Shown here piece after piece: positions 25,007 through 33,354 of a DNA stretch of 64,000 nt. Under the pieces are notes generated by a model. It searched no databases, had not been told where the DNA came from, and saw nothing but the letters and a program-made list of their open reading frames with translations. Origin of the DNA: Seminibacterium arietis (lineage in GTDB: Bacteria; Pseudomonadota; Gammaproteobacteria; Enterobacterales; Pasteurellaceae); contig NZ_JBHTJN010000010.1 in NCBI RefSeq assembly GCF_042675725.1, positions 1 through 64,000 on the forward strand, written 5' to 3'. The position numbers were made by a program, and so were the translations under genes. Within the stretch, counting starts at the first letter, position 1. Every line of letters begins with the position of its first letter.

Positions 25007-25392
25007 TAAAAAAACTAGCATCGGCTTCTCATTGGGAGGAGCGTTATCGCTTAATTATTCAATTTAGTAAACAATTACCACGACCAACAGAACAAGATTT
25101 AAATCAAATGCACTCTATTTCAGGCTGTGAGGCAAAACTTTGGTTTGGTTTTAATCAACAAGATAGCGGTGTTTTTCTCTTTCAAGCGTACAGCGAAGCA
25201 CGTATCATTAACGGCTTGCTTTGGATCTTATTACAAGAAATCAATGGAAAAACTGCTCAACAACTGGCAAATTTTAACTTAATTCATTATTTTTCTGATT
25301 TAGGTATTACTCAACGGCTAAGTACAACTCGCTTAAATGGTTTAAAACAAATTGAAACAATCATTCAAAATTTAGTAAAAAAACAGCATTAA
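25003..25392 (+). CDS. csdE: SufE-family sulfur acceptor CsdE
   Basis: A 129-residue SufE-fold protein. It takes the persulfide from CsdA on the cysteine of HSISGCEAKLWFGF (Cys near 46) and stimulates the desulfurase. Other family positions seen are NGLLWILL and LGITQRLSTTRLNGL. It is slightly shorter than the E. coli protein. It overlaps the csdA stop by 4 bp. A gap of about 225 bp to the ferritin genes follows. Confidence 0.92.
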   Translation: MIKKLASASHWEERYRLIIQFSKQLPRPTEQDLNQMHSISGCEAKLWFGFNQQDSGVFLFQAYSEARIINGLLWILLQEINGKTAQQLANFNLIHYFSDLGITQRLSTTRLNGLKQIETIIQNLVKKQH

Positions 25393-25618
25393 CTCATACC
25401 GCTATCGTTTACAACGTGTATCATTCATATCACTATAGATAGTTTTAGAGCAAATTTTATTACGAATTATTATTATCTATAATTCTTTAACAATAACAAT
25501 TATTATTTAAAATAACCTTTAAAATTAATAAGTTATAAACATTTATACTTGCATAAAGTTCAAAGTGCGGTTAAACTGTATTCAATTTTATTCGTCCACT
25601 TATAGAGAGGATTACGCC

Positions 25619-26104
25619 ATGTTGAACAAAGCAATTATCGACAAATTAAATGAACAAATTAATTTGGAATTTTATTCTTCCAATGTTTATTTACAAATGA
25701 GTTCTTGGTGTGAACAAAAAGGTTTTGCTGGTGCTGCTGCATTTTTATTACGTCATGCTGATGAAGAAATGCAACACATGCAAAAGTTATTTGATTACGT
25801 AAATGAAACAGGTAGCATGCCTAAATTAGGCAGAATTGAGGCACCAAAACAACAATTTAAATCGCTCAAAGAAGTATTTGAAATTACGCTGGAACATGAA
25901 AAATTTGTCACTTCAAAAATCAATGAACTAGTAGAAGTAACTTTTGCTCATAAAGACTATTCTACGTTCAATTTTTTACAATGGTATGTTGCTGAGCAAC
26001 ATGAAGAGGAAACCCTATTTAACAGTATTATTGATAAATTTGCTGTGGTAGGTGAAAGCGGAGCTGCACTTTATTACGTTGACCGTGATTTAGCAACATT
26101 ATAA
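25619..26104 (+). CDS. ftnA: Bacterial non-haem ferritin, first copy
   Basis: A 161-residue ferritin storing iron as a ferric mineral in a 24-mer shell. Ferroxidase ligands are visible: Glu in LNEQINLEFYSSNVYLQM (about 17), EEMQHMQKLF (about 50) and Glu/Gln in FLQWYVAEQHEEE (about 126). The start at 25619 follows GAGAGGATTACGCC; the longer upstream frame lacks support. A second ferritin gene follows 13 bp on, as in other Pasteurellaceae. An uptake word lies at 25564 upstream. Confidence 0.95.
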   Translation: MLNKAIIDKLNEQINLEFYSSNVYLQMSSWCEQKGFAGAAAFLLRHADEEMQHMQKLFDYVNETGSMPKLGRIEAPKQQFKSLKEVFEITLEHEKFVTSKINELVEVTFAHKDYSTFNFLQWYVAEQHEEETLFNSIIDKFAVVGESGAALYYVDRDLATL

Positions 26105-26117
26105 GAGGGGAATCAAT

Positions 26118-26621
26118 ATGTTATCATCAAATGTGATCAAACTTCTAAATGATCAAATGAATTTAGAGTTTTATTCATCAAACTTGTATTTACAAATGAG
26201 TGCATGGTGTGAACAAAAAGGCTTTAATGGAGCTGCTCAATTTTTATCTGCTCATGCTGCCGAAGAAATGCAACATATGCGTAACTTGTTCACTTATCTA
26301 AATGAAACAGGTGCATTGGCTACAATTGAGGCTATTAATGAACCGCCTTGTGAATTTAATTCTTTAAAAGACGTTATGGAGCAAACTTACCAACACGAAA
26401 AATTAATTACTGCAAAAATTAATGAATTAGTTGGTAAAACTTTTGAAGAAAAAGATTATTCTGCTTTCAATTTCTTACAATGGTATGTTGCTGAACAGCA
26501 TGAAGAAGAAAAATTATTTAGCAGTATTTTAGACAAATTAAATCTTCTTGGTGATGATGGTAAAGGTTTATTCTTGGTAGACAAAGAGTTAGCTACATTA
26601 GCAACTACTAATACTAAATAG
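26118..26621 (+). CDS. ftnB: Bacterial non-haem ferritin, second copy
   Basis: A 167-residue paralogue of the preceding gene, sharing the LNDQMNLEFYSSNLYLQMS start, EEMQHMRNLF and FLQWYVAEQHEEE. The ferroxidase residues are kept, so both copies may co-assemble. AAGAGGGGAATCAAT precedes the ATG. The two genes form an operon and probably arose by tandem duplication, though they are now clearly different in sequence. Confidence 0.95.
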   Translation: MLSSNVIKLLNDQMNLEFYSSNLYLQMSAWCEQKGFNGAAQFLSAHAAEEMQHMRNLFTYLNETGALATIEAINEPPCEFNSLKDVMEQTYQHEKLITAKINELVGKTFEEKDYSAFNFLQWYVAEQHEEEKLFSSILDKLNLLGDDGKGLFLVDKELATLATTNTK

Positions 26622-26659
26622 CTATAAAGCAGGTATGAGTCACACATGCCAGCTTTAGT

Positions 26660-26821
26660 CTAAATTTTTACTGTTTGTTTTTTATCAATTTCAGTAAAAA
26701 CAGTATGTTGGTGGCGATCAGGTTCATCATGACAGCTACGACTAATAAAAGCGGCTACCAATATACAAAGTGTAATAATAATTTGAATTAAACGCTTTTT
26801 AGTCAGCTTTTCTGTCGCCAT
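26660..26821 (-). CDS. Small single-span membrane protein of unknown function
   Basis: A 53-residue open frame on the minus strand between the ferritins and fnr. It reads a basic start (MATEKLTKKRLI), one hydrophobic helix (IIITLCILVAAFI), then SRSCHDEPDRHQH and a short polar tail. AAAGAGTAACATA before the ATG is a plausible ribosome site. The layout (basic N-terminus, helix, polar tail) is that of a small inner-membrane protein or a lipoprotein-like peptide. I do not recognise a family. It is divergent from fnr and so might share its control region. Confidence 0.5.
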   Translation of the reverse strand: MATEKLTKKRLIQIIITLCILVAAFISRSCHDEPDRHQHTVFTEIDKKQTVKI

Positions 26822-26891
26822 ATTATGTTACTCTTTTGTCTTTTTTAATGATTAAAAACTTCTTAAGTTTACTATTTAATGTTATCATTTA

Positions 26892-26905
26892 TTGAGTTAG
26901 ATCAA
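26892..26905. promoter_or_regulatory. FNR box upstream of fnr
   Basis: TTGAG-TTAG-ATCAA at 26892-26905 differs from the consensus TTGAT-N4-ATCAA at one base. It lies 41 bp before the fnr start, which fits autoregulation of fnr, and also between fnr and the divergent small gene. Confidence 0.7.
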
Positions 26906-26945
26906 TTTTACATGCTATTTTCTCTATTTGAATTTTGAGGATTAA

Positions 26946-27713
26946 ATGGAAATTTTATCAAGAGGCGATACCAAAATCGGGCGACGTATTCAATCTGGTG
27001 GCTGTGCTATCCATTGTCAAGATTGTAGTATTAGCCAGCTTTGCATTCCTTTTACATTAAACGAACATGAGTTAGATCAGCTTGATAATATCATTGAACG
27101 CAAAAAACCAATACAAAAATCTCAAGTTCTATTTAAAGCTGGTGACGAATTAACTTCTCTTTATGCTATTAGATCAGGAACAATTAAATCTTATACTATT
27201 AGTGAAACAGGGGAAGAGCAAATTACTTCTTTTCATCTACCTGGTGATTTAGTAGGTTTCGATGCTATTAATAATATGTGTCATCCTAGTTTTGCACAAG
27301 CACTAGAAACGTCAATGGTGTGTGAAATACCTTTTGATGTCTTAGATGATTTGTCTGGGAAAATGCCAAAACTACGTCTACAAATAATGCGTCTAATGAG
27401 TAGTGAAATTAAAAGCGATCAAGAAATGATTCTATTGCTGTCAAAAATGAATGCAGAAGAACGTCTTGCTGCTTTTATCCATAATTTATCATGTCGTTAT
27501 TCTGCTCGAGGATTTTCAGCTCGTGAATTTCGTTTAACCATGACGAGAGGTGATATAGGTAACTATTTAGGCTTAACTGTTGAAACTATCAGCCGTCTAC
27601 TGGGGCGTTTTCAAAAAATTGGACTGCTTACTGTGCAAGGAAAATATATTACTATCAACAATATTCCTGAACTAGCTGAACTCGCTGGTAGCACAAAATC
27701 AAAACAAGACTAA
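26946..27713 (+). CDS. fnr: Fumarate/nitrate reduction regulator FNR
   Basis: A 255-residue oxygen-sensing regulator. The [4Fe-4S] ligands are Cys24, Cys27 and Cys33 in CAIHCQDCSISQLC, with a fourth Cys near 126 (ETSMVCEIPF). The cyclic-nucleotide-binding-like fold occupies 50-150. The HTH is GDIGNYLGLTVETISRLLGR near 215, almost identical to E. coli FNR. Without oxygen the dimer binds TTGAT-N4-ATCAA sites. The FNR box upstream suggests autoregulation. A hairpin follows the gene and uspE is 161 bp on. Confidence 0.97.
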   Translation: MEILSRGDTKIGRRIQSGGCAIHCQDCSISQLCIPFTLNEHELDQLDNIIERKKPIQKSQVLFKAGDELTSLYAIRSGTIKSYTISETGEEQITSFHLPGDLVGFDAINNMCHPSFAQALETSMVCEIPFDVLDDLSGKMPKLRLQIMRLMSSEIKSDQEMILLLSKMNAEERLAAFIHNLSCRYSARGFSAREFRLTMTRGDIGNYLGLTVETISRLLGRFQKIGLLTVQGKYITINNIPELAELAGSTKSKQD

Positions 27714-27732
27714 ATAAATGCATCATATTCTC

Positions 27733-27757
27733 TTCCGCACTTAGTGAAAGTGCGGAA
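27733..27757. terminator. Hairpin terminator after fnr
   Basis: TTCCGCACTT (27733-27742) pairs with AAGTGCGGAA (27748-27757). It resembles paired uptake words with one changed base at the end. Only a weak T stretch follows. Confidence 0.55.
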
Positions 27758-27874
27758 AATTACTTTTGTATTACTAAAAATTCTACTAAGTTCACGTTTT
27801 TATTAACTCATACTTGTCATTTCAACAAATCTTTTCTATGCTATTAACTGCTGACATAAGACTACGGAGCTTTT

Positions 27875-28801
27875 ATGAAGTTTAATAATATTCTTGTTGT
27901 TCTCAATCCAGAGAATGAAAAACAATACGCTCTCGCTAGAGCTGTCCGTTTAGTAAAAGAACAGAAAAGCGAAACTAAAGTAAAAATTACTACCTTTATG
28001 GCGGTTTATGACCTTTCTTATGAAATGTCTGCTTTGCTTTCTTCTGAAGAACGAGAAAATATGCACAAAGGCGTTATTGAGCAACGCCAAAAAGCCATTG
28101 TTCCTTACCTTGAAAAGTACGCTGATCCTAATATTGATTTTGATTCTATTGTAGTTTGGAATAGTAATGAAGCTGAAGCCATCAGTAAAGAAGTTGAGCA
28201 AAATCACTATAATTTGGTTGTGAAATATACTCAAGAGCAAGAGAGCTTAACATCTCTTATTTTTACTCCAATGGATTGGCAATTACTGCGTAAATGTACT
28301 GCACCAATTATGATCGTAAAAGACGGCGATTGGAAACACCAACGACGAATTCTCATTGCTGTTAATGTAGCAGATGAAGAAGATAATCATTGTATATTTA
28401 ATGATGAACTTGTCACCTTGGGTATTGATTTAGCTGATATTTTAGAACGAGGCAATGTTCATCTTGTTACTGCTTATCCGCCAACGCCAATTAATATGGC
28501 GATTGATTTGCCAGAATTTAATACAACAGAATACGATGATAGTATTCGTAGTCAATATCTGATTAACATGAAAGCTTTGCGTCAAAAATTCGGTATTGAT
28601 GAAGATCATACTCATGTTCTTGAAGGGTTCCCAGAAGAAGTTATTCCAAAAGTCGCTGAAGAAATTGGTGCTGAAATGGTAGTTTTAGGTACTATTGGTC
28701 GCACAGGTTTATCAGCTGCTTTTTTAGGAAACACTGCAGAACACGTTATCAGTAAATTAAATTGTAACCTACTTGCAATTAAGCCAAGTCAAAAATCTTA
28801 A
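27875..28801 (+). CDS. uspE: Universal stress protein E
   Basis: A 308-residue tandem universal stress protein. Two Usp folds lie at about 3-148 and 158-305, starting NNILVVLNPENEKQYALARA and RRILIAVNVADEED. The second half keeps the nucleotide-type motif VLGTIGRTGLSAAFLGNTAE with G-2x-G-9x-G(S/T). UspE supports survival under stress and lies beside fnr in enteric bacteria and Haemophilus. GGAGC precedes the start. Confidence 0.93.
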   Translation: MKFNNILVVLNPENEKQYALARAVRLVKEQKSETKVKITTFMAVYDLSYEMSALLSSEERENMHKGVIEQRQKAIVPYLEKYADPNIDFDSIVVWNSNEAEAISKEVEQNHYNLVVKYTQEQESLTSLIFTPMDWQLLRKCTAPIMIVKDGDWKHQRRILIAVNVADEEDNHCIFNDELVTLGIDLADILERGNVHLVTAYPPTPINMAIDLPEFNTTEYDDSIRSQYLINMKALRQKFGIDEDHTHVLEGFPEEVIPKVAEEIGAEMVVLGTIGRTGLSAAFLGNTAEHVISKLNCNLLAIKPSQKS

Positions 28802-28820
28802 AGTAAAAATACCTCAAGAG

Positions 28821-28847
28821 GAGTAGTTGCTAACTACTCTTCTTTTT
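28821..28847 (+). terminator. Terminator of uspE
   Basis: GAGTAGTT (28821-28828) pairs with AACTACTC (28832-28839), extended by an imperfect AAGAG/TTCTT, and followed by TTCTTTTTT. It sits 20 bp after the uspE stop. Confidence 0.75.
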
Positions 28848-28924
28848 TGGTATCAAATTCTCATTTTGAAAATATCGAAGACATCATTATTAGACTAAAT
28901 TTAACTTGCGGAGAAAAAATATAA

Positions 28925-28963
28925 AAAAAAGTTCTTGAATATACTATTATCAAGAACTTTTTT
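28925..28963. terminator. Bidirectional terminator between uspE and tRNA-Leu
   Basis: AAAAAAGTTCTTGA (28925-28938) pairs with TCAAGAACTTTTTT (28950-28963). It ends the leftward secG-tRNA-Leu transcript and can also stop rightward transcription. Confidence 0.8.
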
Positions 28964-28978
28964 CATAACCTTTTAATT

Positions 28979-29064
28979 TGGTGCTCTGAGCGAGACTTGA
29001 ACTCGCACGTCCTACGGACACTACCCCCTCAAGATAGCGTGTCTACCAATTCCACCATCAGAGC
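28979..29064 (-). tRNA. leuU: tRNA-Leu (anticodon GAG)
   Basis: Reading leftward, the gene starts GCTCTGATGGTGGAATTGG and ends TCAGAGCACCA with CCA encoded. The anticodon loop is CTTGAGG (GAG). The long variable arm and the 86-nt length fit a class II leucine tRNA. It lies 12 bp downstream of secG, as in E. coli, and is probably processed from the secG transcript. Confidence 0.95.
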
Positions 29065-29076
29065 AAGAAATAAATT

Positions 29077-29427
29077 TTATTGCGGAATATCTGTATTTTT
29101 TTGTTCAACCGCTGGAGCAACTTTAGACTCTTTTTGCTGTTCAATTTTTTCAGCTACATGAGATAAATCATCAAATGCACTTTTTTGAGTATTATTACTA
29201 TGCGAATTAATGTTACCAATCGTTAAACTGATTAGAAAAAATATCGTAGCTAAGATAGCTGTCATTTTAGATAAGAAGTTACTGGCACCAGCTGAACCAA
29301 ATATTGTACCAGACGCACCACCGCCAAATGAAGCTCCAGCATTTGCACCTTTTCCTTGTTGAAGTAAAATAAATATAATAAGTGCAATAGATACTAATAA
29401 ATAAATAATTAATAGTGCTTGATACAT
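29077..29427 (-). CDS. secG: Preprotein translocase subunit SecG
   Basis: A 116-residue inner-membrane protein of the Sec translocon. It has two hydrophobic helices (ALLIIYLLVSIALIIFILLQ; about 52-70) joined by the conserved QQGKGANAGASFGGGASGT loop, and a polar C-terminal tail rich in Glu, Gln and Lys. It aids SecA-driven export with SecYE. tRNA-Leu(GAG) follows directly. Confidence 0.95.
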   Translation of the reverse strand: MYQALLIIYLLVSIALIIFILLQQGKGANAGASFGGGASGTIFGSAGASNFLSKMTAILATIFFLISLTIGNINSHSNNTQKSAFDDLSHVAEKIEQQKESKVAPAVEQKNTDIPQ

Positions 29428-29589
29428 TATTTTCTGTTCTCTTCTTTTTATACAAACAACTTCAAACTAGATTGCGGATATTATCGAAACTCTGTTATAT
29501 AAGCAAGTAATTTTTGATAGCTCAACTCTAGTTGTTTTAATTTTAAACAACCAAACTTGTATTTTTACTACCGCACTTTAATTATCCTT

Positions 29590-31464
29590 TTATTTTACCG
29601 ATGTTGTAATTGAAGTTAATTTACGCAATGTAGCAAAATCAACATGCTCGATCAAATCAGGCAACATCGCAGTTAACATCGCCATAAAAGATTGATAATT
29701 AGCCTGTTTTCGGCTGATGCGATCTAATTGAGCTTCCCAGTGAGCTGTCATATCAGGTAAAGTAGCAATTTTAGGCAATGCCTGAATAAGAATCCGTCCA
29801 GCTTCTGTACTATGAATATTTTTTCCTTTTTTGGACAAAAAACCACGCTTAAATAATAACTCAATGATTCCCGCTCTAGTCGCTTCTGTGCCTATCCCAT
29901 CTGTGTCTCGTAAAATCTCTTTTAATTTTTTATCCTTCACAAAACGAGCAATACCTGTCATTGCAGATAATAATGTTGCATCAGTAAAGTGCTTGGGTGG
30001 TTGTGTTTTTTTAGTCATTATTTCGCCTTTTTCACAATACAAAATCTGCCCTTTTTCCACAACAGGTAAGGGTGATTCTAACTGTTCGTGCTCATCCTCT
30101 TTACCTAGTAATTGCTTCCAGCCTGCAATCTGTAAATTTCGAGCTTGAGCGATAAAAGTACCTCTCGCAATATCTAAAGTAATTTTACTTTTACGATATT
30201 CTGCATCAGGACAAAATTGCATCAAATATTGTCGAGCAATTAACGCATAAATATGTTGTTCTCTTACTGTTAACTCAGTACGTGTTGTTTTTGCTGTTGG
30301 AATAATCCCATGATGAGCTTCTACTTTCTTATCATTCCATGCCCTATTCATTTGTTCAGAATTAACAATTTGAGGAAGATTAGCATACTCTTCAAGCTGT
30401 ATTGTAATTGCTTTTAACACATTATGACGATCGGCAAAATGGTCTTGAGGCAAATATCGACAATCAGAACGGGGATAAGTAATTAATCTATGTGTTTCAT
30501 AGAGTCTTTGGCAACAATCTAGCACCTCTTTAGCCGACAAGCCATAACGCTTTGCCGCATCAATTTGCAATGCTGACAAAGAATAAGGTAATGGTGCGGT
30601 TTCTTTTTCTCTCTTATCGCTATATTCTGTCACTTTTGCATGTTTTTGGGTAATGCGTTTTACTACGCTTTCAGCAAGTGCCTTCGATAGCACTCGCCCA
30701 TCCTCATCTTGATAGTCTTCACAAGCTTTACTTGGTTTCCAAAGTGCGGTGAATTTTTGTGGTGGATTGTCTTCTGTTCGAACAAACGCTAACACTTCAA
30801 AAAAATCTTTTGATTGAAAATTTTCGATTTCTAAATCTCGCCGAACAACCAGCCCTAAAACAGGTGTTTGCACACGCCCTACAGAAAGTACGCCTTGATA
30901 GCCTGCTTGCTTCCCTCGAATAGTGTAAGCTCTTGTCATGTTTATGCCGTAAAGCCAATCAGCTCTAGCTCGAGCTAAAGCTGATGTCGCTAGAGGAATA
31001 AAATTATTATTAAGTTGTAATTTATTTATCGCTTTTTCTACCGCAGTTGGATTCAAATCACTAATCAAGCAACGTAAAATTCGAGCTTTCTGCTCTGTAT
31101 TCAATCCCACGTAATTAAATACTTCATCAACTAAAAGCTGTCCTTCTCGATCTGGGTCACCCGCATTAATTAACTCATCTGCTTGATGAATTAACCGCTC
31201 AACAATATCTAACTGCTTTTTTACCTCTTTTCGTGGAATTAATTGCCATTTTTGAGGAATAATTGGTAAATGTTCTAGTCGCCAATTTTTAAATTTAGGG
31301 TCATAAACCTCTGGTGTAGCTTGTTCTAATAAATGACCAACGCACCAAGTAACATAATCATTCGCACCACATTTGATAAAACCATCTTCTCGTTTGTGGG
31401 GCTTAGGTAATACTTCTGCAATTGCTCTAGCAAGGCTAGGTTTTTCCGCTACAAATAATCGCAT
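29590..31464 (-). CDS. topB: DNA topoisomerase III
   Basis: A 624-residue type IA topoisomerase that decatenates DNA. The Toprim domain has LFVAEKPSLARAIAEVLP at the start and INAGDPDREGQLLVDEV near 100. The active-site tyrosine is in RLITYPRSDCRYLP near 325. The C-terminus ends shortly after the core, slightly shorter than E. coli TopB (653). No zinc fingers are seen, as expected for TopB. It is separated from secG by 160 bp. Confidence 0.95.
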   Translation of the reverse strand: MRLFVAEKPSLARAIAEVLPKPHKREDGFIKCGANDYVTWCVGHLLEQATPEVYDPKFKNWRLEHLPIIPQKWQLIPRKEVKKQLDIVERLIHQADELINAGDPDREGQLLVDEVFNYVGLNTEQKARILRCLISDLNPTAVEKAINKLQLNNNFIPLATSALARARADWLYGINMTRAYTIRGKQAGYQGVLSVGRVQTPVLGLVVRRDLEIENFQSKDFFEVLAFVRTEDNPPQKFTALWKPSKACEDYQDEDGRVLSKALAESVVKRITQKHAKVTEYSDKREKETAPLPYSLSALQIDAAKRYGLSAKEVLDCCQRLYETHRLITYPRSDCRYLPQDHFADRHNVLKAITIQLEEYANLPQIVNSEQMNRAWNDKKVEAHHGIIPTAKTTRTELTVREQHIYALIARQYLMQFCPDAEYRKSKITLDIARGTFIAQARNLQIAGWKQLLGKEDEHEQLESPLPVVEKGQILYCEKGEIMTKKTQPPKHFTDATLLSAMTGIARFVKDKKLKEILRDTDGIGTEATRAGIIELLFKRGFLSKKGKNIHSTEAGRILIQALPKIATLPDMTAHWEAQLDRISRKQANYQSFMAMLTAMLPDLIEHVDFATLRKLTSITTSVK

Positions 31465-31591
31465 AACTCTAATCGTATTATTTCATCTCATCTTAAAATC
31501 GCTAATTTTATCACAAATTTATGTATTCCAAATTTATTAATTTTTCGCTAAAATGCGGAAGTTTTTTGATTAGTCAACAATGGAAAAAATT

Positions 31592-31921
31592 ATGTTTGGA
31601 AAAGGCGGATTAGGTAATTTAATGAAACAAGCTCAACAAATGCAAGATCGGATGCAAAAAATGCAAGAAGAAATCGCACAGTTAGAAGTTTGTGGAGAAG
31701 CGGGTGCAGGTCTAGTTAAAGTCACTATTAATGGGGGGCATAATTGTCGCCGTGTTGAAATTGATCCTACTTTAATGGAAGACGATAAAGAAATGCTAGA
31801 AGACTTAATTGCTGCGGCATTTAATGATGCAATACGCCGTGCAGAAGAATTGCAGAAAGAAAAAATGGCTTCTGTCACTGCAGGCATGTCTTTACCACCA
31901 GGCTTTAAAATGCCTTTTTAA
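31592..31921 (+). CDS. ybaB: Nucleoid-associated protein YbaB/EbfC
   Basis: A 109-residue dimeric DNA-binding protein. The N-terminal helix is GNLMKQAQQMQDRMQKMQEE, followed by VTINGGHNCRRVEIDPTLM and a C-terminal helix. It binds DNA broadly and affects nucleoid structure; it is commonly followed by recR, as here. The start at 31592 is chosen because it gives the family N-terminus MFGKGG; an ATG 12 bp upstream adds MEKI. Confidence 0.95.
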   Translation: MFGKGGLGNLMKQAQQMQDRMQKMQEEIAQLEVCGEAGAGLVKVTINGGHNCRRVEIDPTLMEDDKEMLEDLIAAAFNDAIRRAEELQKEKMASVTAGMSLPPGFKMPF

Positions 31922-31943
31922 TCACTGATATTGCAAATTTCGT

Positions 31944-31984
31944 ACCGCACTTAAATTGAAGCCATACTAATTTGAAAGTGCGGT
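31944..31984. terminator. Inverted uptake-word pair between ybaB and recR
   Basis: ACCGCACTT (31944-31952) and AAGTGCGGT (31976-31984) can form a stem with AAATT/AATTT extending inward. A TTGATTTTT stretch follows. Such inverted uptake pairs commonly double as terminators in Pasteurellaceae. Confidence 0.6.
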
Positions 31985-32004
31985 TGATTTTTACTTAAAA
32001 AATT

Positions 32005-32610
32005 ATGCAAAGTAGCCCCCTTTTAGAAAATTTAATTGAATCACTTCGTTGTTTGCCTGGTGTTGGTCCTAAATCAGCACAACGTATGGCATATCATCTT
32101 TTGCAACGAAATCGCAGTGGCGGAATGGAACTTGCTCGCTCGCTAACAGCCGCAATGTCACAAATAGGTCATTGTCAACATTGTCGCACCTTCACTGAAG
32201 AAGATTCATGTAATATTTGTAATAATCCAAGACGTCAATCCTCTGGACTATTATGTGTTGTCGAACAACCTTCTGATATTCAAGCAATCGAACAAACAGG
32301 ACAATTTTCAGGACGTTATTTTGTACTAATGGGGCATTTATCCCCTTTAGATGGTATAGGTCCAAAAGAAATTGGCTTAGACTTGTTACATAAAAGATTG
32401 CAAAACGAAAAATTTACAGAAGTAATTCTAGCTACGAATCCTACTGTTGAGGGCGATGCTACTGCCAATTACATCGCTGAACTTTGTGTCGAACAAGGCA
32501 TCAAAGTCAGCCGTATCGCACATGGAATTCCTGTTGGTGGCGAACTAGAAATGGTCGACGGTACAACACTGACCCATTCTTTTCTAGGTCGTAGAGAAAT
32601 TCATTACTAA
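32005..32610 (+). CDS. recR: Recombination mediator protein RecR
   Basis: A 201-residue RecR that, with RecO (and RecF), loads RecA on gapped DNA. The helix-hairpin-helix is LRCLPGVGPKSAQRMAYHLL (about 13-32). The zinc finger is CQHCRTFTEEDSCNIC (57-72). The Toprim domain follows (LCVVEQPSDIQAIEQTG and VILATNPTVEGDATANY). Full length. It follows ybaB as in most proteobacteria. Confidence 0.97.
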   Translation: MQSSPLLENLIESLRCLPGVGPKSAQRMAYHLLQRNRSGGMELARSLTAAMSQIGHCQHCRTFTEEDSCNICNNPRRQSSGLLCVVEQPSDIQAIEQTGQFSGRYFVLMGHLSPLDGIGPKEIGLDLLHKRLQNEKFTEVILATNPTVEGDATANYIAELCVEQGIKVSRIAHGIPVGGELEMVDGTTLTHSFLGRREIHY

Positions 32611-32638
32611 ATCTTCACAGCTAATGATCATAAAAAAC

Positions 32639-32685
32639 GACCAGTACTAAAAATCTTGGGGGTAAGATTATAAGATGTACTGGTC
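32639..32685. terminator. Nested hairpin downstream of recR, T run on the minus-strand side
   Basis: GACCAGTAC (32639-32647) pairs with GTACTGGTC (32677-32685). Inside it AATCTT (32652-32657) pairs with AAGATT (32664-32669). The T run (CGTTTTTTATG) lies on the minus-strand exit side, not after the hairpin on the recR strand. It is either a terminator for leftward transcription or a structured RNA end. Confidence 0.5.
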
Positions 32686-32717
32686 TTCAAAATTAGGTAT
32701 TTTATTAAATACGTGAT

Positions 32718-32745
32718 ACCATTATATTATTTTTAATATAACGAT
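32718..32745. promoter_or_regulatory. ModE-like palindrome upstream of the molbindin gene
   Basis: ACCATTATATT (32718-32728) and AATATAACGAT (32735-32745) are separated by 6 bp. The right half is a perfect match to the CGTTATAT-type half site of ModE operators and the left half differs at two positions. It lies about 95 bp upstream of a molybdate-binding gene, which supports molybdate control. ModE itself is not in the window. Confidence 0.5.
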
Positions 32746-32839
32746 CAAGAGAATAATCTTATTTTCATGATAATTTTATACATTTTTCGTTATCTCCATA
32801 AGATTTTGTTTCAACGTCCAACTAAATGAGGAAGATATT

Positions 32840-33271
32840 ATGACAATTAGTGCAAGAAACCAACTTTCTGCAACGGTAAAATCCATTAAAAAAGGCGTGT
32901 CTAACGATGTAATCGAACTACTTTTAGGAGATAGTCAAACTTTATATTCCGTAATTACATCAGAAAGCACTCAAAACCTAGAATTAGCTATTGGTAAATC
33001 CGTATTCGCAATTTTTAAAGCTCCATCAGTGATTTTGACTACAGATACCGATCTGATTTTATCTTCTCGAAACCAATTACAAGGTGAAGTAGTACAAATT
33101 ATAGAAGGTGCAGTAAATGCTGAAGTTATTGTTAAAACACAAGGAAATGTAGAAATTGCAGCCATTATTACTGAGGCAAGTTTAAAAAGCTTAGCATTGC
33201 AGGTAGGGACGAAAGTAACTGCGATGATTAAGGCATCATCAGTAATTATTGGAGCAAAAAAAGCTCATTAA
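32840..33271 (+). CDS. mop: Molybdenum-pterin/molybdate-binding protein with two Mop domains (molbindin)
   Basis: A 143-residue cytoplasmic protein made of two Mop (TOBE) domains, about 1-70 and 72-140. Both start with the family word: SARNQLSATVKSI and SSRNQLQGEVVQI. Each domain ends with a KAPSVIL or KASSVII strand. Such proteins store or buffer molybdate as an oligomer. A two-domain form is like ModG and differs from the single-domain Mop recalled from H. influenzae. GAGGAAGATATT precedes the ATG and a ModE-like site lies upstream. Confidence 0.88.
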   Translation: MTISARNQLSATVKSIKKGVSNDVIELLLGDSQTLYSVITSESTQNLELAIGKSVFAIFKAPSVILTTDTDLILSSRNQLQGEVVQIIEGAVNAEVIVKTQGNVEIAAIITEASLKSLALQVGTKVTAMIKASSVIIGAKKAH

Positions 33272-33306
33272 GCATAGTAAAAATGTTACTTTTTTCTATT
33301 TAATTA

Positions 33307-33345
33307 AAAGAGCGGTGGAAATTTTGAAAGTTTCGACCGCTCTTT
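33307..33345. terminator. Terminator between mop and pepA
   Basis: AAAGAGCGGT (33307-33316) pairs with ACCGCTCTTT (33336-33345). The loop contains a further GGAAA/TTTC pairing. It is convergent and probably ends both mop and pepA. Confidence 0.75.
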
Positions 33346-33354
33346 CATGAGAAA

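Noticed and set aside
25440..25618. Fur box upstream of the ferritin genes
   Set aside because: The AT-rich stretch around 25470-25520 has ATTATT/AATAAT words but no convincing match to the 19-bp Fur consensus.
32700..32839. Molybdenum-cofactor riboswitch before mop
   Set aside because: The leader is short and AT-rich without the multi-stem architecture; a ModE-type DNA palindrome explains it better.
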